A DNA stretch of 64,000 bases from Hippasteria phrygiana (taxonomy: Eukaryota > Echinodermata > Asteroidea > Valvatida > Goniasteridae). This document shows, piece after piece, positions 41,901-54,175 of the stretch. The stretch spans positions 62,001-126,000 of the forward strand of contig JAZGUH010000224.1 in NCBI GenBank assembly GCA_037893225.1, given 5' to 3'. The number at the start of each line of letters is the position of its first letter. Within the stretch, counting starts at the first letter, position 1. The translations under genes were made by a program, and so were the position numbers. The notes below the pieces were generated by a model. The model did no database searches, was not told where the DNA came from, and saw only the letters and a list, made by a program, of their open reading frames with translations.

Positions 41901-44900
41901 TAAGCTATCCATACATGTCAAAATTACTGTATTTGGTTTATATTTCATGCAATTATGAATGAGTAAAGCAAGTCATACCCCAGGGAATTTGACATGCATG
42001 GAGCAATAAATAGACGGTAACATGTACACAGATGTTGGCCGGAAAGAAAATAAACATTGCGAGGTTTGAATTTTCTCCACAAGTTTTAACTCTAGGAAGC
42101 CGCCGATGATTGCAACATGTAGCGCCAGATCTAAGCTATCCATACATGTCAAAATTACTGTATTTGGTTGATATTTCATGCAATTATCAATGAGTAAAGC
42201 AAGTCCATACCCCAGGGAATTTGACATGCATGGAGCAATAAATAGACGGTAACATGTACACAGATGTTGGCCGGAAAGAAAATAAACATTGCGAGGTTTG
42301 AATTTTCTCCACAAGTTTTAACTCTAAGAAGCCGCCGATGATTGCAACATGTAGCGCCAGATCTAAGCTATCCATACATGTCAAAATTACTGTATTTGGT
42401 TGATATTTCATGCAATTATGAATGAGTAAAGCAAGTCCATACCCCAGGGAATTTGACATGCATGGAGCAATAAATAGACGGTAACATGTACACAGATGTT
42501 GGCCGGAAAGAAAATAAACATTGCGAGGTTTGAATTTTCTCCACAAGTTTTAACTCTAGGAAGCCGCCGATGATTGCAACATGTAGCGCCAGATCTAAGC
42601 TATCCATACATGTCAAAATTACTGTATTTGGTTGATATTTCATGCAATTATGAATGAGTAAAGCAAGTCCATACCCCAGGGAATTTGACATGCATGGAGC
42701 AATAAATAGACGGTAACATGTACACAGATGTTGGCCGGAAAGAAAATAAACATTGCGAGGTTTGAATTTTCTCCACAAGTTTTAAATCTAGGAAGCCGCC
42801 GATGATTGCAACATGTAGCGCCAGATCTAAGCTATCCATACATGTCAAAATTACTGTATTTGGTTGATATTTCATGCAATTATGAATGAGTAAAGCAAGT
42901 CCATACCCCAGGGAATTTGACATGCATGGAGCAATAAATAGACGGTAACATGTACACAGATGTTGGCCGGAAAGAAAATAAACATTGCGAGGTTTGAATT
43001 TTCTCCACAAGTTTTAAATCTAGGAAGCCGCCGATGATTGCAACATGTAGCGCCATATCTAAGCTATCCATACATGTCAAAATTACTGTATTTGGATGAT
43101 ATTTCATGCAATTATGAATGAGTAAAGCAAGTCCATACCCCAGGGAATTTGACATGCATGGAGCAATAAATAGACGGTAATATGTACACAGATGTTGGCC
43201 GGAAAGAAAATAAACATTGCGAGGTTTGAATTTTCTCCACAAGTTTTAACTCTAGGAAGCCGCCGATGATTGCAACATGTAGCGCCAGATCTAAGCTATC
43301 CATACATGTCAAAATTACTGTATTTGGTTTATATTTCATGCAATTATGAATGAGTAAAGCAAGTCATACCCCAGGGAATTTGACATGCATGGAGCAATAA
43401 ATAGACGGTAACATGTACACAGATGTTGGCCGGAAAGAAAATAAACATTGCGAGGTTTGAATTTTCTCCACAAGTTTTAACTCTAGGAAGCCGCCGATGA
43501 TTGCAACATGTAGCGCCAGATCTAAGCTATCATACATGTCAAAATTACAGTATTTGGTTGATATTTCATGCAATTATGAATGAGTAAAGCAAGTCCATAC
43601 CCCAGGGAATTTGACATGCATGGAGCAATAAATAGACGGTAACATGTACACAGATGTTGGCCGGAAAGAAAATAAACATTGCGAGGTTTGAATTTTCTCC
43701 ACAAGTTTTAACTCTAGGAAGCCGCCGATGATTGCAACATGTAGCGCCAGATCTAAGCTATCCATACATGTCAAAATTACTGTATTTGGTTGATATTTCA
43801 TGCAATTATGAATGAGTAAAGCAAGTCCATACCCCAGGGAATTTGACATGCATGGAGCAATAAATAGACGGTAACATGTACACAGATGTTGGCCGGAAAG
43901 AAAATAAACATTGCGAGGTTTGAATTTTCTCCACAAGTTTTAAATCTAGGAAGCCGCCGATGATTGCAACATGTAGCGCCAGATCTAAGCTATCCATACA
44001 TGTCAAAATTACTGTATTTGGTTGATATTTCATGCAATTATGAATGAGTAAAGCAAGTCCATACCCCAGGGAATTTGACATGCATGGAGCAATAAATAGA
44101 CGGTAATATGTACACAGATGTTGGCCGGAAAGAAAATAAACATTGCGAGGTTTGAATTTTCTCCACAAGTTTTAACTCTAGGAAGCCGCCGATGATTGCA
44201 ACATGTAGCGCCAGATCTAAGCTATCCATACATGTCAAAATTACTGTATTTGGTTTATATTTCATGCAATTATGAATGAGTAAAGCAAGTCATACCCCAG
44301 GGAATTTGACATGCATGGAGCAATAAATAGACGGTAATATGTACACAGATGTTGGCCGGAAAGAAAATAAACATTGCGAGGTTTGAATTTTCTCCACAAG
44401 TTTTAACTCTAAGAAGCCGCCGATGATTGCAACATGTAGCGCCAGATCTAAGCTATCCATACATGTCAAAATTACTGTATTTGGTTGATATTTCATGCAA
44501 TTATGAATGAGTAAAGCAAGTCCATACCCCAGGGAATTTGACATGCATGGAGCAATAAATAGACGGTAACATGTACACAGATGTTGGCCGGAAAGAAAAT
44601 AAACATTGCGAGGTTTGAATTTTCTCCACAAGTTTTAAATCTAGGAAGCCGCCGATGATTGCAACATGTAGCGCCAGATCTAAGCTATCCATACATGTCA
44701 AAATTACTGTATTTGGTTGATATTTCATGCAATTATGAATGAGTAAAGCAAGTCCATACCCCAGGGAATTTGACATGCATGGAGCAATAAATAGACGGTA
44801 ACATGTACACAGATGTTGGCCGGAAAGAAAATAAACATTGCGAGGTTTGAATTTTCTCCACAAGTTTTAAATCTAGGAAGCCGCCGATGATTGCAACATG

Positions 44901-47281
44901 TAGCGCCATATCTAAGCTATCCATACATGTCAAAATTACTGTATTTGGATGATATTTCATGCAATTATGAATGAGTAAAGCAAGTCCATACCCCAGGGAA
45001 TTTGACATGCATGGAGCAATAAATAGACGGTAATATGTACACAGATGTTGGCCGGAAAGAAAATAAACATTGCGAGGTTTGAATTTTCTCCACAAGTTTT
45101 AACTCTAGGAAGCCGCCGATGATTGCAACATGTAGCGCCAGATCTAAGCTATCCATACATGTCAAAATTACTGTATTTGGTTTATATTTCATGCAATTAT
45201 GAATGAGTAAAGCAAGTCATACCCCAGGGAATTTGACATGCATGGAGCAATAAATAGACGGTAACATGTACACAGATGTTGGCCGGAAAGAAAATAAACA
45301 TTGCGAGGTTTGAATTTTCTCCACAAGTTTTAACTCTAGGAAGCCGCCGATGATTGCAACATGTAGCGCCAGATCTAAGCTATCCATACATGTCAAAATT
45401 ACTGTATTTGGTTGATATTTCATGCAATTATCAATGAGTAAAGCAAGTCCATACCCCAGGGAATTTGACATGCATGGAGCAATAAATAGACGGTAACATG
45501 TACACAGATGTTGGCCGGAAAGAAAATAAACATTGCGAGGTTTGAATTTTCTCCACAAGTTTTAACTCTAAGAAGCCGCCGATGATTGCAACATGTAGCG
45601 CCAGATCTAAGCTATCCATACATGTCAAAATTACTGTATTTGGTTGATATTTCATGCAATTATGAATGAGTAAAGCAAGTCATACCCCAGGGAATTTGAC
45701 ATGCATGGAGCAATAAATAGACGGTAATATGTACACAGATGTTGGCCGGAAAGAAAATAAACATTGCGAGGTTTGAATTTTCTCCACAAGTTTTAACTCT
45801 AGGAAGCCGCCGATGATTGCAACATGTAGCGCCAGATCTAAGCTATCCATACATGTCAAAATTACTGCATTTGGTTGATATTTCATGCAATTATGAATGA
45901 GTAAAGCAAGTCCATACCCCAGGGAATTTGACATGCATGGAGCAATAAATAGACGGTAACATGTACACAGATGTTGGCCGGAAAGAAAATAAACATTGCG
46001 AGGTTTGAATTTTCTCCACAAGTTTTAACTCTAGGAAGCCGCCGATGATTGCAACATGTAGCGCCAGATCTAAGCTATCCATACATGTCAAAATTACTGT
46101 ATTTGGTTGATATTTCATGCAATTATGAATGAGTAAAGCAAGTCCATACCCCAGGGAATTTGACATGCATGGAGCAATAAATAGACGGTAACATGTACAC
46201 AGATGTTGGCCGGAAAGAAAATAAACATTGCGAGGTTTGAATTTTCTCCACAAGTTTTAAATCTAGGAAGCCGCCGATGATTGCAACATGTAGCGCCAGA
46301 TCTAAGCTATCCATACATGTCAAAATTACTGTATTTGGTTGATATTTCATGCAATTATGAATGAGTAAAGCAAGTCCATACCCCAGGGAATTTGACATGC
46401 ATGGAGCAATAAATAGACGGTAACATGTACACAGATGTTGGCCGGAAAGAAAATAAACATTGCGAGGTTTGAATTTTCTCCACAAGTTTTAAATCTAGGA
46501 AGCCGCCGATGATTGCAACATGTAGCGCCATATCTAAGCTATCCATACATGTCAAAATTACTGTATTTGGATGATATTTCATGCAATTATGAATGAGTAA
46601 AGCAAGTCCATACCCCACGGAATTTGACATGCATGGAGCAATAAATAGACGGTAATATGTACACAGATGTTGGCCGGAAAGAAAATAAACATTGCGAGGT
46701 TTGAATTTTCTCCACAAGTTTTAACTCTAGGAAGCCGCCGATGATTGCAACATGTAGCGCCAGATCTAAGCTATCCATACATGTCAAAATTACTGTATTT
46801 GGTTTATATTTCATGCAATTATGAATGAGTAAAGCAAGTCATACCCCAGGGAATTTGACATGCATGGAGCAATAAATAGACGGTAACATGTACACAGATG
46901 TTGGCCGGAAAGAAAATAAACATTGCGAGGTTTGAATTTTCTCCACAAGTTTTAACTCTAGGAAGCCGCCGATGATTGCAACATGTAGCGCCAGATCTAA
47001 GCTATCCATACATGTCAAAATTACTGTATTTGGTTGATATTTCATGCAATTATCAATGAGTAAAGCAAGTCCATACCCCAGGGAATTTGACATGCATGGA
47101 GCAATAAATAGACGGTAACATGTACACAGATGTTGGCCGGAAAGAAAATAAACATTGCGAGGTTTGAATTTTCTCCACAAGTTTTAACTCTAAGAAGCCG
47201 CCGATGATTGCAACATGTAGCGCCAGATCTAAGCTATCCATACATGTCAAAATTACTGTATTTGGTTGATATTTCATGCAA
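37550..47281 (+). repeat. 21-mer tandem duplication, unit 4,866 bp
   Basis: This is the longest direct duplication in the window. About 37,550-42,415 is followed immediately by 42,416-47,281 with the same order of marks through 21 monomers (21 x 232 minus 6). Examples are ctatcatac (38,662 and 43,528), ggatgat (40,081 and 44,947), attatcaatg (40,565 and 45,431), actgcatt (about 41,000 and 45,866), a second ggatgat (41,703 and 46,569) and a second attatcaatg (42,187 and 47,053). The only difference I noticed is ccccacgg near 46,615, where the left copy has ccccaggg near 41,749. Inside each unit is an older 7-mer repeat of 1,622 bp (39,635-40,813 against 41,257-42,415). Confidence 0.88.
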
Positions 47282-48459
47282 TTATGAATGAGTAAAGCAA
47301 GTCATACCCCAGGGAATTTGACATGCATGGAGCAATAAATAGACGGTAATATGTACACAGATGTTGGCCGGAAAGAAAATAAACATTGCGAGGTTTGAAT
47401 TTTCTCCACAAGTTTTAACTCTAAGAAGCCGCCGATGATTGCAACATGTAGCGCCAGATCTAAGCTATCATACATGTCAAAATTACAGTATTTGGTTGAT
47501 ATTTCATGCAATTATGAATGAGTAAAGCAAGTCCATACCCCAGGGAATTTGACATGCATGGAGCAATAAATAGACGGTAACATGTACACAGATGTTGGCC
47601 GGAAAGAAAATAAACATTGCGAGGTTTGAATTTTCTCCACAAGTTTTAACTCTAGGAAGCCGCCGATGATTGCAACATGTAGCGCCAGATCTAAGCTATC
47701 CATACATGTCAAAATTACTGTATTTGGTTGATATTTCATGCAATTATGAATGAGTAAAGCAAGTCCATACCCCAGGGAATTTGACATGCATGGAGCAATA
47801 AATAGACGGTAACATGTACACAGATGTTGGCCGGAAAGAAAATAAACATTGCGAGGTTTGAATTTTCTCCACAAGTTTTAAATCTAGGAAGCCGCCGATG
47901 ATTGCAACATGTAGCGCCAGATCTAAGCTATCCATACATGTCAAAATTACTGTATTTGGTTGATATTTCATGCAATTATGAATGAGTAAAGCAAGTCCAT
48001 ACCCCAGGGAATTTGACATGCATGGAGCAATAAATAGACGGTAATATGTACACAGATGTTGGCCGGAAAGAAAATAAACATTGCGAGGTTTGAATTTTCT
48101 CCACAAGTTTTAACTCTAGGAAGCCGCCGATGATTGCAACATGTAGCGCCAGATCTAAGCTATCCATACATGTCAAAATTACTGTATTTGGTTGATATTT
48201 CATGCAATTATGAATGAGTAAAGCAAGTCCATACCCCAGGGAATTTGACATGCATGGAGCAATAAATAGACGGTAACATGTACACAGATGTTGGCCGGAA
48301 AGAAAATAAACATTGCGAGGTTTGAATTTTCTCCACAAGTTTTAACTCTAGGAAGCCGCCGATGATTGCAACATGTAGCGCCAGATCTAAGCTATCCATA
48401 CATGTCAAAATTACTGTATTTGGTTGATATTTCATGCAATTATGAATGAGTAAAGCAAG
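47282..48459 (+). repeat. Five monomers resembling 14.6-15.3 kb
   Basis: This short run starts with the ctatcatac/attacagtatt monomer (near 47,466). It is preceded by gtaatatgt and ctaag, which is the 14.8-kb version rather than the version inside the adjacent 21-mer. The offset from 14.6 kb is 32,668 bp. The following monomers include an aaatct copy near 47,880 and a gtaatatgt copy near 48,044. Confidence 0.65.
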
Positions 48460-50289
48460 TCATACCCCAGGGAATTTGACATGCATGGAGCAATAAATAG
48501 ACGGTAATATGTACACAGATGTTGGCCGGAAAGAAAATAAACATTGCGAGGTTTGAATTTTCTCCACAAGTTTTAACTCTAAGAAGCCGCCGATGATTGC
48601 AACATGTAGCGCCAGATCTAAGCTATCCATACATGTCAAAATTACTGTATTTGGTTGATATTTCATGCAATTATGAATGAGTAAAGCAAGTCCATACCCC
48701 AGGGAATTTGACATGCATGGAGCAATAAATAGACGGTAACATGTACACAGATGTTGGCCGGAAAGAAAATAAACATTGCGAGGTTTGAATTTTCTCCACA
48801 AGTTTTAACTCTAGGAAGCCGCCGATGATTGCAACATGTAGCGCCAGATCTAAGCTATCCATACATGTCAAAATTACTGTATTTGATTAATATTTCATGC
48901 AATTATGAATGAGTAAAGCAAGTCCATACCCCAGGGAATTTGACATGCATGGAGCAATAAATAGACGGTAACATGTACACAGATGTTGGCCGGAAAGAAA
49001 ATAAACATTGCGAGGTTTGAATTTTCTCCACAAGTTTTAACTCTAGGAAGCCGGCGATGATTGCAACATGTAGCGCCAGATCTAAGCTATCCATACATGT
49101 CAAAATTACTGTATTTGGTTGATATTTCATGCAATTATGAATGAGTAAAGCAAGTCCATACCCTAGGGAATTTGACATGCATGGAGCAATAAATAGACGG
49201 TAACATGTACACAGATGTTGGCCGGAAAGAAAATAAACATTGCGAGGTTTGAATTTTCTCCACAAGTTTTAACTCTAGGAAGCCGCCGATGATTGCAACA
49301 TGTAGCGCCAGATCTAAGCTATCCATACATGTCAAAATTAATGTATTTGGTTGATATTTCATGCAATTATGAATGAGTAAAGCAAGTCCATACCCCAGGG
49401 AATTTGACATGCATGGAGCAATAAATAGACGGTAACATGTACACAGATGTTGGCCGGAAAGAAAATAAACATTGTGAGGTTTGAATTTTCTCCACAAGTT
49501 TTAACTCTAGGAAACCGCCGATGATTGCAACATGTAGCGCCAGATCTAAGCTATCCATACATGTCAAAATTACTGTATTTGGTTGATATTTCATGCAATT
49601 ATGAATGAGTAAAGCAAGTCCATACCCCAGGGAATTTGACATGCATGGGGCAATAAATAGACGGTAACATGTACACAGATGTTGGCCGGAAAGAAAATAA
49701 ACATTGCGAGGTTTGAATTTTCTCCACAAGTTTTAAATCTAGGAAGCCGCCGATGATTGCAACATGTAGCGCCATATCTAAGCTATCCATACATGTCAAA
49801 ATTACTGTATTTGGATGATATTTCATGCAATTATGAATGAGTAAAGCAAGTCATACCCCAGGGAATTTGACATGCATGGAGCAATAAATAGACGGTAACA
49901 TGTACACAGATGTTGGCCGGAAAGAAAATAAACATTGCGAGGTTTGAATTTTCTCCACAAGTTTTAACTCTAGGAAGCCGCCGATGATTGCAACATGTAG
50001 CGCCAGATCTAAGCTATCCATACATGTCAAAATTACTGTATTTGGTTGATATTTCATGCAATTATCAATGAGTAAAGCAAGTCCATACCCCAGGGAATTT
50101 GACATGCATGGAGCAATAAATAGACGGTAACATGTACACAGATGTTGGCCGGAAAGAAAATAAACATTGCGAGGTTTGAATTTTCTCCACAAGTTTTAAC
50201 TCTAGGAAGCCGCCGATGATTGCAACATGTAGCGCCAGATCTAAGCTATCCATACATGTCAAAATTACTGTATTTGGTTGATATTTCAT
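48460..50289 (+). repeat. Distant copy of the 20.7-22.7 kb cassette, one monomer shorter
   Basis: From 48,460 to about 49,820 the ordered marks agccggcg, aattaatg, attgtgagg (about 49,472), aaaccgcc and catatct with ggatgat repeat 20,656-22,016 at an offset of 27,804 bp. After the ggatgat start (about 49,813) the monomer carries agtcatacc and gtaacatgt and continues as 22,279 onward, with the offset reduced to 27,572. The gtaatatgt monomer present at 22,027-22,258 is therefore missing. Private changes here include ttgattaatatt near 48,883, ccctaggg near 49,162 and atggggcaat near 49,646. Confidence 0.8.
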
Positions 50290-50972
50290 GCAATTATGAA
50301 TGAGTAAAGCAAGTCATACCCCAGGGAATTTGACATGCATGGAGCAATAAATAGACGGTAATATGTACACAGATGTTGGCCGGAAAGAAAATAAACATTG
50401 CGAGGTTTGAATTTTCTCCACAAGTTTTAACTCTACGAAGCCGCCGATGATTGCAACATGTAGCGCCAGATCTAAGCTATCCATACATGTCAAAATTACA
50501 GTATTTGGTTGATATTTCATGCAATTATGAATGAGTAAAGCAAGTCCATACCCCAGGGAATTTGACATGCATGGAGCAATAAATAGACGGTAACATGTAC
50601 ACAGATGTTGGCCGGAAAGAAAATAAACATTGCGAGGTTTGAATTTTCTCCACAAGTTTTAACTCTAGGAAGCCGCCGATGATTGCAACATGTAGCGCCA
50701 GATCTAAGCTATCCATACATGTCAAAATTACTGTATTTGGTTGATATTTCATGCAATTATGAATGAGTAAAGCAAGTCCATACCCCAGGGAATTTGACAT
50801 GCATGGAGCAATAAATATACGGTAACATGTACACAGATGTTGGCCGGAAAGAAAATAAACATTGCGAGGTTTGAATTTTCTCCACAAGTTTTAACTCTAG
50901 GAAGCCGCCGATGATTGCAACATGTAGCGCCAGATCTAAGCTATCCATACATGTCAAAATTAATGTATTTGG

Positions 50973-51112
50973 TTGATATTTCATGCAATTATGAATGAGT
51001 AAAGCGAGGTTTGAATTTTCTCCACAAGTTTTAACTCTAGGAAACCGCCGATGATTGCAACATGTAGCGCCAGATCTAAGCTATCCATACATGTCAAAAT
51101 TACTGTATTTGG
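50973..51112 (+). repeat. 140-bp deleted monomer (92-bp internal deletion), first copy
   Basis: The monomer starting at 50,973 runs normally to gagtaaagc and then continues directly with gaggtttgaa. The sequence equivalent to phase 34-125 is absent. The dinucleotide gc is shared at both original ends (phase 32-33 and 124-125), so the join at 51,004-51,005 has 2-bp microhomology. The next monomer starts at 51,113, which is 140 bp later. An identical junction lies at 53,649-53,650. Confidence 0.95.
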
Positions 51113-51343
51113 TTTATATTTCATGCAATTATGAATGAGTAAAGCAAGTCATACCCCAGGGAATTTGACATGCATGGAGCAATAAATAGACGGTAACATG
51201 TACACAGATGTTGGCCGGAAAGAAAATAAACATTGCGAGGTTTGAATTTTCTCCACAAGTTTTAACTCTAGGAAGCCGCCGATGATTGCAACATGTAGCG
51301 CCAGATCTAAGCTATCCATACATGTCAAAATTACTGTATTTGG

Positions 51344-51530
51344 TTGATATTTCATGCAATTATGAATGAGTAAAGCAAGTCCATATGTACACAGATGTTG
51401 GCCGGAAAGAAAATAAACATTGCGAGGTTTGAATTTTCTCCACAAGTTTTAAATCTAGGAAGCCGCCGATGATTGCAACATGTAGCGCCAGATCTAAGCT
51501 ATCCATACATGTCAAAATTACTGTATTTGG
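51344..51530 (+). repeat. 187-bp deleted monomer (45-bp internal deletion), first copy
   Basis: The monomer starting at 51,344 reads agtccata and then tgtacacag, skipping 45 bp including ccccaggg, the left inverted-repeat arm and the first AATAAA. The join at 51,383-51,385 shares the trinucleotide ata with both original ends. This fits a gtaatatgt-type parent on the right side, because a gtaacatgt parent would have left a different join. An identical junction lies at 54,028-54,030. Confidence 0.95.
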
Positions 51531-53617
51531 TTGATATTTCATGCAATTATGAATGAGTAAAGCAAGTCCATACCCCAGGGAATTTGACATGCATGGAGCA
51601 ATAAATAGACGGTAACATGTACACAGATGTTGGCCGGAAAGAAAATAAACATTGCGAGGTTTGAATTTTCTCCACAAGTTTTAACTCTAGGAAGCCGCCG
51701 ATGATTGCAACATGTAGCGCCAGATCTAAGCTATCCATACATGTCAAAATTACTGTATTTGGTTGATATTTCATGCAATTATCAATGAGTAAAGCAAGTC
51801 CATACCCCAGGGAATTTGACATGCATGGAGCAATAAATAGACGGTAACATGTACACAGATGTTGGCCGGAAAGAAAATAAACATTGCGAGGTTTGAATTT
51901 TCTCCACAAGTTTTAACTCTAGGAAGCCGCCGATGATTGCAACATGTAGCGCCAGATCTAAGCTATCCATACATGTCAAAATTACTGTATTTGGTTGATA
52001 TTTCATGCAATTATGAATGAGTAAAGCAAGTCCATACCCCAGGGAATTTGACATGCATGGAGCAATAAATAGACGGTAACATGTACACAGATGTTGGCCG
52101 GAAAGAAAATAAACATTGCGAGGTTTGAATTTTCTCCACAAGTTTTAACTCTAGGAAGCCGCCGATGATTGCAACATGTAGCGCCAGATCTAAGCTATCC
52201 ATACATGTCAAAATTACTGTATTTGGTTGATATTTCATGCAATTATGAATGAGTAAAGCAAGTCCATACCCCAGGGAATTTGACATGCATGGAGCAATAA
52301 ATAGACGGTAACATGTACACAGATGTTGGCCGGAAAGAAAATAAACATTGCGAGGTTTGAATTTTCTCCACAAGTTTTAACTCTAGGAAACCGCCGATGA
52401 TTGCAACATGTAGCGCCAGATCTAAGCTATCCATACATGTCAAAATTACTGTATTTGGTTGATATTTCATGCAATTATGAATGAGTAAAGCAAGTCCATA
52501 CCCCAGGGAATTTGACATGCATGGAGCAATAAATAGACGGTAACATGTACACAGATGTTGGCCGGAAAGAAAATAAACATTGCGAGGTTTGAATTTTCTC
52601 CACAAGTTTTAAATCTAGGAAGCCGCCGATGATTGCAACATGTAGCGCCAGATCTAAGCTATCCATACATGTCAAAATTACTGTATTTGGTTGATATTTC
52701 ATGCAATTATCAATGAGTAAAGCAAGTCCATACCCCAGGGAATTTGACATGCATGGAGCAATAAATAGACGGTAACATGTACACAGATGTTGGCCGGAAA
52801 GAAAATAAACATTGCGAGGTTTGAATTTTCTCCACAAGTTTTAACTCTAGGAAGCCGCCGATGATTGCAACATGTAGCGCCAGATCTAAGCTATCCATAC
52901 ATGTCAAAATTACTGTATTTGGTTGATATTTCATGCAATTATGAATGAGTAAAGCAAGTCATACCCCAGGGAATTTGACATGCATGGAGCAATAAATAGA
53001 CGGTAATATGTACACAGATGTTGGCCGGAAAGAAAATAAACATTGCGAGGTTTGAATTTTCTCCACAAGTTTTAACTCTACGAAGCCGCCGATGATTGCA
53101 ACATGTAGCGCCAGATCTAAGCTATCCATACATGTCAAAATTACAGTATTTGGTTGATATTTCATGCAATTATGAATGAGTAAAGCAAGTCCATACCCCA
53201 GGGAATTTGACATGCATGGAGCAATAAATAGACGGTAACATGTACACAGATGTTGGCCGGAAAGAAAATAAACATTGCGAGGTTTGAATTTTCTCCACAA
53301 GTTTTAACTCTAGGAAGCCGCCGATGATTGCAACATGTAGCGCCAGATCTAAGCTATCCATACATGTCAAAATTACTGTATTTGGTTGATATTTCATGCA
53401 ATTATGAATGAGTAAAGCAAGTCCATACCCCAGGGAATTTGACATGCATGGAGCAATAAATATACGGTAACATGTACACAGATGTTGGCCGGAAAGAAAA
53501 TAAACATTGCGAGGTTTGAATTTTCTCCACAAGTTTTAACTCTAGGAAGCCGCCGATGATTGCAACATGTAGCGCCAGATCTAAGCTATCCATACATGTC
53601 AAAATTAATGTATTTGG

Positions 53618-53757
53618 TTGATATTTCATGCAATTATGAATGAGTAAAGCGAGGTTTGAATTTTCTCCACAAGTTTTAACTCTAGGAAACCGCCGATGAT
53701 TGCAACATGTAGCGCCAGATCTAAGCTATCCATACATGTCAAAATTACTGTATTTGG
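53618..53757 (+). repeat. 140-bp deleted monomer, second copy
   Basis: Same 92-bp deletion and same gc junction (53,649-53,650) as the copy at 50,973, exactly 2,645 bp downstream. It was copied as part of the 12-mer unit rather than arising by a second deletion. Confidence 0.95.
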
Positions 53758-53988
53758 TTTATATTTCATGCAATTATGAATGAGTAAAGCAAGTCATACC
53801 CCAGGGAATTTGACATGCATGGAGCAATAAATAGACGGTAACATGTACACAGATGTTGGCCGGAAAGAAAATAAACATTGCGAGGTTTGAATTTTCTCCA
53901 CAAGTTTTAACTCTAGGAAGCCGCCGATGATTGCAACATGTAGCGCCAGATCTAAGCTATCCATACATGTCAAAATTACTGTATTTGG

Positions 53989-54175
53989 TTGATATTTCAT
54001 GCAATTATGAATGAGTAAAGCAAGTCCATATGTACACAGATGTTGGCCGGAAAGAAAATAAACATTGCGAGGTTTGAATTTTCTCCACAAGTTTTAAATC
54101 TAGGAAGCCGCCGATGATTGCAACATGTAGCGCCAGATCTAAGCTATCCATACATGTCAAAATTACTGTATTTGG
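53989..54175 (+). repeat. 187-bp deleted monomer, second copy
   Basis: Same 45-bp deletion and ata junction (54,028-54,030) as the copy at 51,344, exactly 2,645 bp downstream. The pair confirms that the deletions came before the 12-mer duplication. Confidence 0.95.
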
